NCBI GenBank assembly: GCA_904420045.1
Contig: CAJFTY010000038.1
Location: 1-45,474 of the forward strand
Reading direction: 5' to 3'
DNA: 45,474 nt
From: Candidatus Metaruminococcus caecorum
GTDB taxonomy: Bacteria > Bacillota > Clostridia > Oscillospirales > Ruminococcaceae
Shown piece after piece: positions 40,928 through 45,474 of this stretch. The notes under the pieces were generated by a model. It was not told the DNA's origin and ran no database searches. It was given only the letters and a program-made list of their open reading frames with translations. Both the position numbers and the translations under genes were made by a program. Position 1 is the first letter of the stretch. Every line of letters starts with the position of its first letter.

Positions 40928-42124
40928 ATGAACAAAAAAATCTCGCTGGGGGCGGCCATCAGTTTTATGGCGATTATCGCGGCCATCACCTTTACCCTGA
41001 CCATGATTTTTTCCCTAAATATCTTTAACAGCAAGATCTACAATGTCAGCGACCGGGAAAACATGTACACCAAGCTTGCGGAGATCGACAAGCTGGTGCG
41101 GCAGAACTATCAGGGTACGATCGACGAGGATCTTTTGCTGGACGCGATTTCCAAGGGGTACGCCCAGGGCCTGGGCGATAAGTACGCCCAGTACTACACG
41201 GCGGAACAGCTGAGCAAGGAGACCGACTCCAACAACGGGCAGCTCAGCGGCGTGGGCGTTACGGCGACGGTGGACGAAAGCGGCTACATCCGCATCGTGG
41301 GCGTCTATGACGATTCCCCGGCTTCAGTGGCGGGATTTAAGGAAAACGACCTGATTATCAAAGTGAACGGCGAGGACGTCAAAGCCATCGGATATCAGGC
41401 TGCTATGGAGAAAATCCAGGGCGAAGCCGGCACAAAGGTCAAGCTGGTCATCCGCCGGGATGGTGTGGATCAGCAGGAAACCGAGCTGGTCCGCAAGAAG
41501 ATTGAACTCCCCAGCGTGTATTCCAGGATGATCGGTGAAAACGGCTATATCCAGATCACCTCTTTTTCCAACAACACAGTCAACCAGTTTAGCGACGCGG
41601 TGGACAGCCTGATGAGTAAAGGCGCCAAGGCGCTGATTTTTGATCTTCGCAACAACGGCGGCGGTACGCTGGATTCGGTGACCAAAATGCTGGATAAACT
41701 GCTTCCCAAGGGTGTGATTGCAACCTACACCGGTGCGAACGGGGAGACCAAGCCCCTGGCAAACTCAGATGCAAACGAAGTCAAGCTCCCCATGGTGACG
41801 CTGACCAATGCTTCCACGGCCAGCGCTTCCGAGCTGTTTGTGGCGGCTCTTCGGGACTACGAAAAAACCCAGGTGGTGGGGACCACCACCTACGGCAAGG
41901 GCGTGATGCAGACCACTTACTCCTTAAAGGATGGCAGCGGCATCAAATTCACTACCGCAAAGTTCAATCCTCCCAAAAGCGAAAACTTCAACGGCGTGGG
42001 GATCAAACCCGACTATGAGGTGACGCTGACGGTGGAGCAGGAGAAAAACCTGGACAACCTGGATGAAAACACCGATCCGCAGCTGAAAAAAGCCGTGGAG
42101 GTCGCAAACTCCCTGCATCAATAA
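40928..42124 (+). CDS. Carboxy-terminal processing protease (S41, PDZ)
   Basis: A 398-residue S41 peptidase. An N-terminal membrane anchor (about 8-32) is followed by an alpha-helical part and a PDZ domain (about 100-185, GVGVTATVDESGYIRIVGV). The catalytic domain has NNGGGTLDSV, the serine in STASASELFVA (about 299-301) and the lysine in TTYGKGVMQ (Lys324), the Ser-Lys dyad of the family. It acts outside the membrane. Placement after the FtsEX-hydrolase genes suggests trimming or turnover of wall hydrolases, as known for CtpA-type proteases in other bacteria. The ribosome binding site AAGGA is about 14 nt from the ATG, longer than normal. Confidence 0.93.
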   Translation: MNKKISLGAAISFMAIIAAITFTLTMIFSLNIFNSKIYNVSDRENMYTKLAEIDKLVRQNYQGTIDEDLLLDAISKGYAQGLGDKYAQYYTAEQLSKETDSNNGQLSGVGVTATVDESGYIRIVGVYDDSPASVAGFKENDLIIKVNGEDVKAIGYQAAMEKIQGEAGTKVKLVIRRDGVDQQETELVRKKIELPSVYSRMIGENGYIQITSFSNNTVNQFSDAVDSLMSKGAKALIFDLRNNGGGTLDSVTKMLDKLLPKGVIATYTGANGETKPLANSDANEVKLPMVTLTNASTASASELFVAALRDYEKTQVVGTTTYGKGVMQTTYSLKDGSGIKFTTAKFNPPKSENFNGVGIKPDYEVTLTVEQEKNLDNLDENTDPQLKKAVEVANSLHQ

Positions 42125-42133
42125 AGCTGTTTT

Positions 42134-42200
42134 AAAAACCGCCTGAATCGCATATATGTTGTAAGACGGACAACATTCATGCGGGGGAAAGGCGGTTTTT
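42134..42200 (+). terminator. Long terminator-like hairpin containing the next gene's ribosome binding site
   Basis: AAAAACCGCCT (42134-42144) pairs with AGGCGGTTTTT (42190-42200). Inside, CGCAT/ATGCG and ATGTTGT/ACAACAT extend the stem, with loop AAGACGG. The 3' arm carries the AAGGCGG ribosome binding site of the gene starting at 42204. Confidence 0.75.
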
Positions 42201-42203
42201 ACA

Positions 42204-43016
42204 TTGTTTAGCATTCTGCTTCAGGAAGAGCGTCCAGGCCCTTTGCGCCGTCTGTTCGGTGGGCCAAGGGTGGAGCTGCGGACGTTTAAAAAGCTGCGGT
42301 TTGCCGTGGTCAGCCTTCCAAGCGTTCGCCGGGCGGACTTTCATAAACTCAGGAAAATATTGGGGCGCACCGGAGGAAATCTGGTGGTGCAGCGTGGAAT
42401 CCAGCTCCCGCCCGGCTGTGGACTGGCCCTGCTGGACACCAGTCCTTATGCCCGCAGCGTGCTGCAAACGACGCTTGACAGCATGCTCCGGCGGGCGAAG
42501 ATCCCCCTGCGGGAGCTGAACACCTTATTGTTTGACCCTTCGGGCAGGGAGCTGGAATGCGCCAAGGTGCTTGTCAAGTACAGCGGGCGATTAAAAATTG
42601 TCACTGGGGCCCAGGCGCTTTACGAGGATTTTTCCCACCGGATGCTGGAGGAATATGGCGCGGTGGTTTCAGTGGAAGATACGTTGGAAAATCCGAGTCA
42701 CTGCCGGCTGGTTGTGGCGCCCGGCGGCCTGGGGGAGCAGGCCCCGTTGGCGGGGGACACGCCGGTGCTCTCCGTGGAGGACTGCGGTGCGCAAAGGGGA
42801 TACTTCGGCTTTCGCGTCCCTTTGCCGGGAGCGTACCGGGAACTGATCCCCGCCGGGGTGGACGAATTTGACTTTCAGGCGGCTCTGTACAGCCTGTGCC
42901 ATGTGTTGGCGCTGGGGAAGATCCCGGCCGCTGCCTGCCTGCGCTGCGGGCAGGAGATCCAGGTGGAGCGGATGGCGGCGGATATTTTGGAAAAAACAGC
43001 AGACTTTAACCTGTGA
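42204..43016 (+). CDS. Unknown protein, possible Rossmann-like fold
   Basis: A 270-residue protein that I do not recognise. The first 60 residues are basic (LRRLFGGPRVELRTFKKLRF). The central part alternates strands and helices (LNTLLFDPSGRELECAKVLVKY, GRLKIVTGAQALYEDFSHRML, CRLVVAPGGLG) like a Rossmann-type or response-regulator-like domain. The C-terminus has CLRCGQEI, a lone CxxC. No signal peptide or membrane span is visible. The start is a TTG at 42204, preceded by AAAGGCGG at 8 nt. The gene stands between ctp and the greA promoter; expression may depend on opening of the upstream hairpin. Confidence 0.7.
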   Translation: MFSILLQEERPGPLRRLFGGPRVELRTFKKLRFAVVSLPSVRRADFHKLRKILGRTGGNLVVQRGIQLPPGCGLALLDTSPYARSVLQTTLDSMLRRAKIPLRELNTLLFDPSGRELECAKVLVKYSGRLKIVTGAQALYEDFSHRMLEEYGAVVSVEDTLENPSHCRLVVAPGGLGEQAPLAGDTPVLSVEDCGAQRGYFGFRVPLPGAYRELIPAGVDEFDFQAALYSLCHVLALGKIPAAACLRCGQEIQVERMAADILEKTADFNL

Positions 43017-43083
43017 TGACTCTTTTTGAGGCCGATGGCCGAACGTTTCTCGCGGAAAGCACGGCGGAAAAACACTGGAACGC

Positions 43084-43112
43084 TTGACAGAGCGGGTCTT
43101 AAATCTTATAAT
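43084..43112 (+). promoter_or_regulatory. Perfect consensus promoter of greA-lysS
   Basis: TTGACA (43084-43089), 17-nt spacer and TATAAT (43107-43112). The leader is about 120 nt long and contains a small hairpin CGTCTCC-GGGT-GGGGACG (43125-43142). Confidence 0.92.
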
Positions 43113-43240
43113 AAAAATATTATCCGTCTCCGGGTGGGGACGCCTGTTATCCGCAACCCTTCCGGCTGCGAATACGTGATGATGCGTACAACGAAATGAT
43201 TCGAACAATATTTTGTAATCCAAACAAGGAGGATACTGTC

Positions 43241-43717
43241 GTGGCAGACAAGCAGATTATTCTGACGGACGAGGGCTTAAAAAAACTGGTGGATGAACTG
43301 GAAGAACTCAAAACCGTCAAGCGCAAAGATGTAGCGGCTAAAATCAAAGTGGCGCTGTCGTTCGGGGACTTGTCCGAAAACAGCGAATATGACGAGGCGA
43401 AAAACGAGCAGGCCATGGTGGAAGCGAGAATCGCTCAGCTGGAAGCGATGCTTAAAAACGTCAAGGTTCTGGACGAGGAAGAGTTGACCACCGACGCGGT
43501 TTCGGTGGGATCGAAAGTGCGGGTTCTGGATGTGGAGATGAACGAGGAACTCACCTATCAGATTGTGGGTTCCACCGAAGCGGATCCCATGGAAAACCGC
43601 ATTTCCGATGAAAGCCCGGTGGGAAAAGGCTTGATTTCCCACAAGGTGGGCGACGTGGTGGAAGTGGAAGTTCCCATGGGCGTCATCACCTACGAGGTAC
43701 TGGAAATTTCGAAATAA
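43241..43717 (+). CDS. greA: Transcription elongation factor GreA
   Basis: Binds in the RNA polymerase secondary channel and stimulates cleavage of backtracked transcripts. The 158-residue length is standard. The N-terminal coiled coil ([33 protein letters not shown]) has the acidic tip Asp-x-x-Glu needed for cleavage, and the C-terminal FKBP-like domain includes [19 protein letters not shown]. The start is GTG at 43241, 7-8 nt after AAGGAGG. It lies 188 nt upstream of lysS on the same strand, a pairing found in many Firmicutes. Confidence 0.96.
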   Translation: MADKQIILTDEGLKKLVDELEELKTVKRKDVAAKIKVALSFGDLSENSEYDEAKNEQAMVEARIAQLEAMLKNVKVLDEEELTTDAVSVGSKVRVLDVEMNEELTYQIVGSTEADPMENRISDESPVGKGLISHKVGDVVEVEVPMGVITYEVLEISK

Positions 43718-43725
43718 AGAACCAG

Positions 43726-45474
<1,749 letters not shown>

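Overview
The window reads as a chromosomal segment of a Gram-positive Clostridia bacterium, most likely of the Oscillospirales (Ruminococcaceae-like) group. This is inferred from fairly GC-rich coding sequence, strong AGGAGG-type ribosome binding sites with frequent GTG/TTG starts, good sigma-A promoters, and the gene set: MecA, a PucR/CdaR-type regulator, FtsEX with PcsB/CwlO-like M23 hydrolases, greA-lysS, iscS-iscU-mnmA, DUF2974 and DUF4830 proteins. No rRNA, tRNA, CRISPR array, transposase or phage gene was recognised. Nearly all of the window is ordinary core genome; the unusual signals lie in intergenic DNA and in one membrane-protein cluster.

Layout. 0.3-3.4 kb: polyphosphate metabolism (ppx-like, ppk1). 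3.5-4.5 kb: two small unknown proteins, one a lipoprotein. 4.5-8.1 kb: a heterodimeric ABC exporter (minus strand). 8.4-9.9 kb: YifB/ComM AAA ATPase. 10.0-11.2 kb: three unknown minus-strand genes. 11.3-12.6 kb: YfcE-like phosphodiesterase and biotin ligase. 12.7-14.6 kb: glycosyltransferase and PlsC-type acyltransferase (minus), then a DUF2974 hydrolase (plus). 16.1-18.3 kb: membrane-anchored M23 peptidase and AEC transporter (minus). 18.5-19.8 kb: rpe and a MecA adaptor. 19.9-23.7 kb: an RnfD-RnfE-RnfA-like trio with a glycoside-hydrolase-like membrane protein. 23.8-28 kb: MarR regulator, then iscS-iscU-mnmA and RNase HI (minus). 28-33 kb: Ca2+-type P-ATPase, DUF4830 protein, PHP phosphoesterase, RsuA-type pseudouridine synthase. 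33.3-36.1 kb: orphan MsmX/UgpC ATPase and a PucR-type regulator. 36.1-42.1 kb: cell-division/wall cluster ftsE-ftsX-(structured repeat array)-M23-M23-ctp. 42.2-45.5 kb: unknown protein, greA, lysS (runs off the end).

The most striking finding is the intergenic DNA between ftsX and the first M23 gene (about 37718-38135). It holds three complete tandem copies and one decayed copy of a ~100-nt element. Each copy can fold into the same four-stem structure. The stem sequences differ between copies by compensatory changes, while several unpaired positions stay constant. Wobble pairs make sense only on the plus strand, so this looks like a structured RNA array transcribed within the ftsEX-hydrolase operon. 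The second is the Rnf-like trio: the folds are recognisable, but three of the four cysteines known to hold the Rnf/Nqr 2Fe-2S cluster are replaced, the RnfD FMN-threonine motif is not where expected, and rnfB, rnfC and rnfG are absent nearby. It may be an Rnf-derived membrane complex without redox chemistry. Further regulatory candidates are a chain of five back-to-back hairpins flanked by a duplicated terminator stem (34500-34716), a 35-bp palindrome at the iscS promoter, and two genes whose ribosome binding sites lie inside terminator-like stems.
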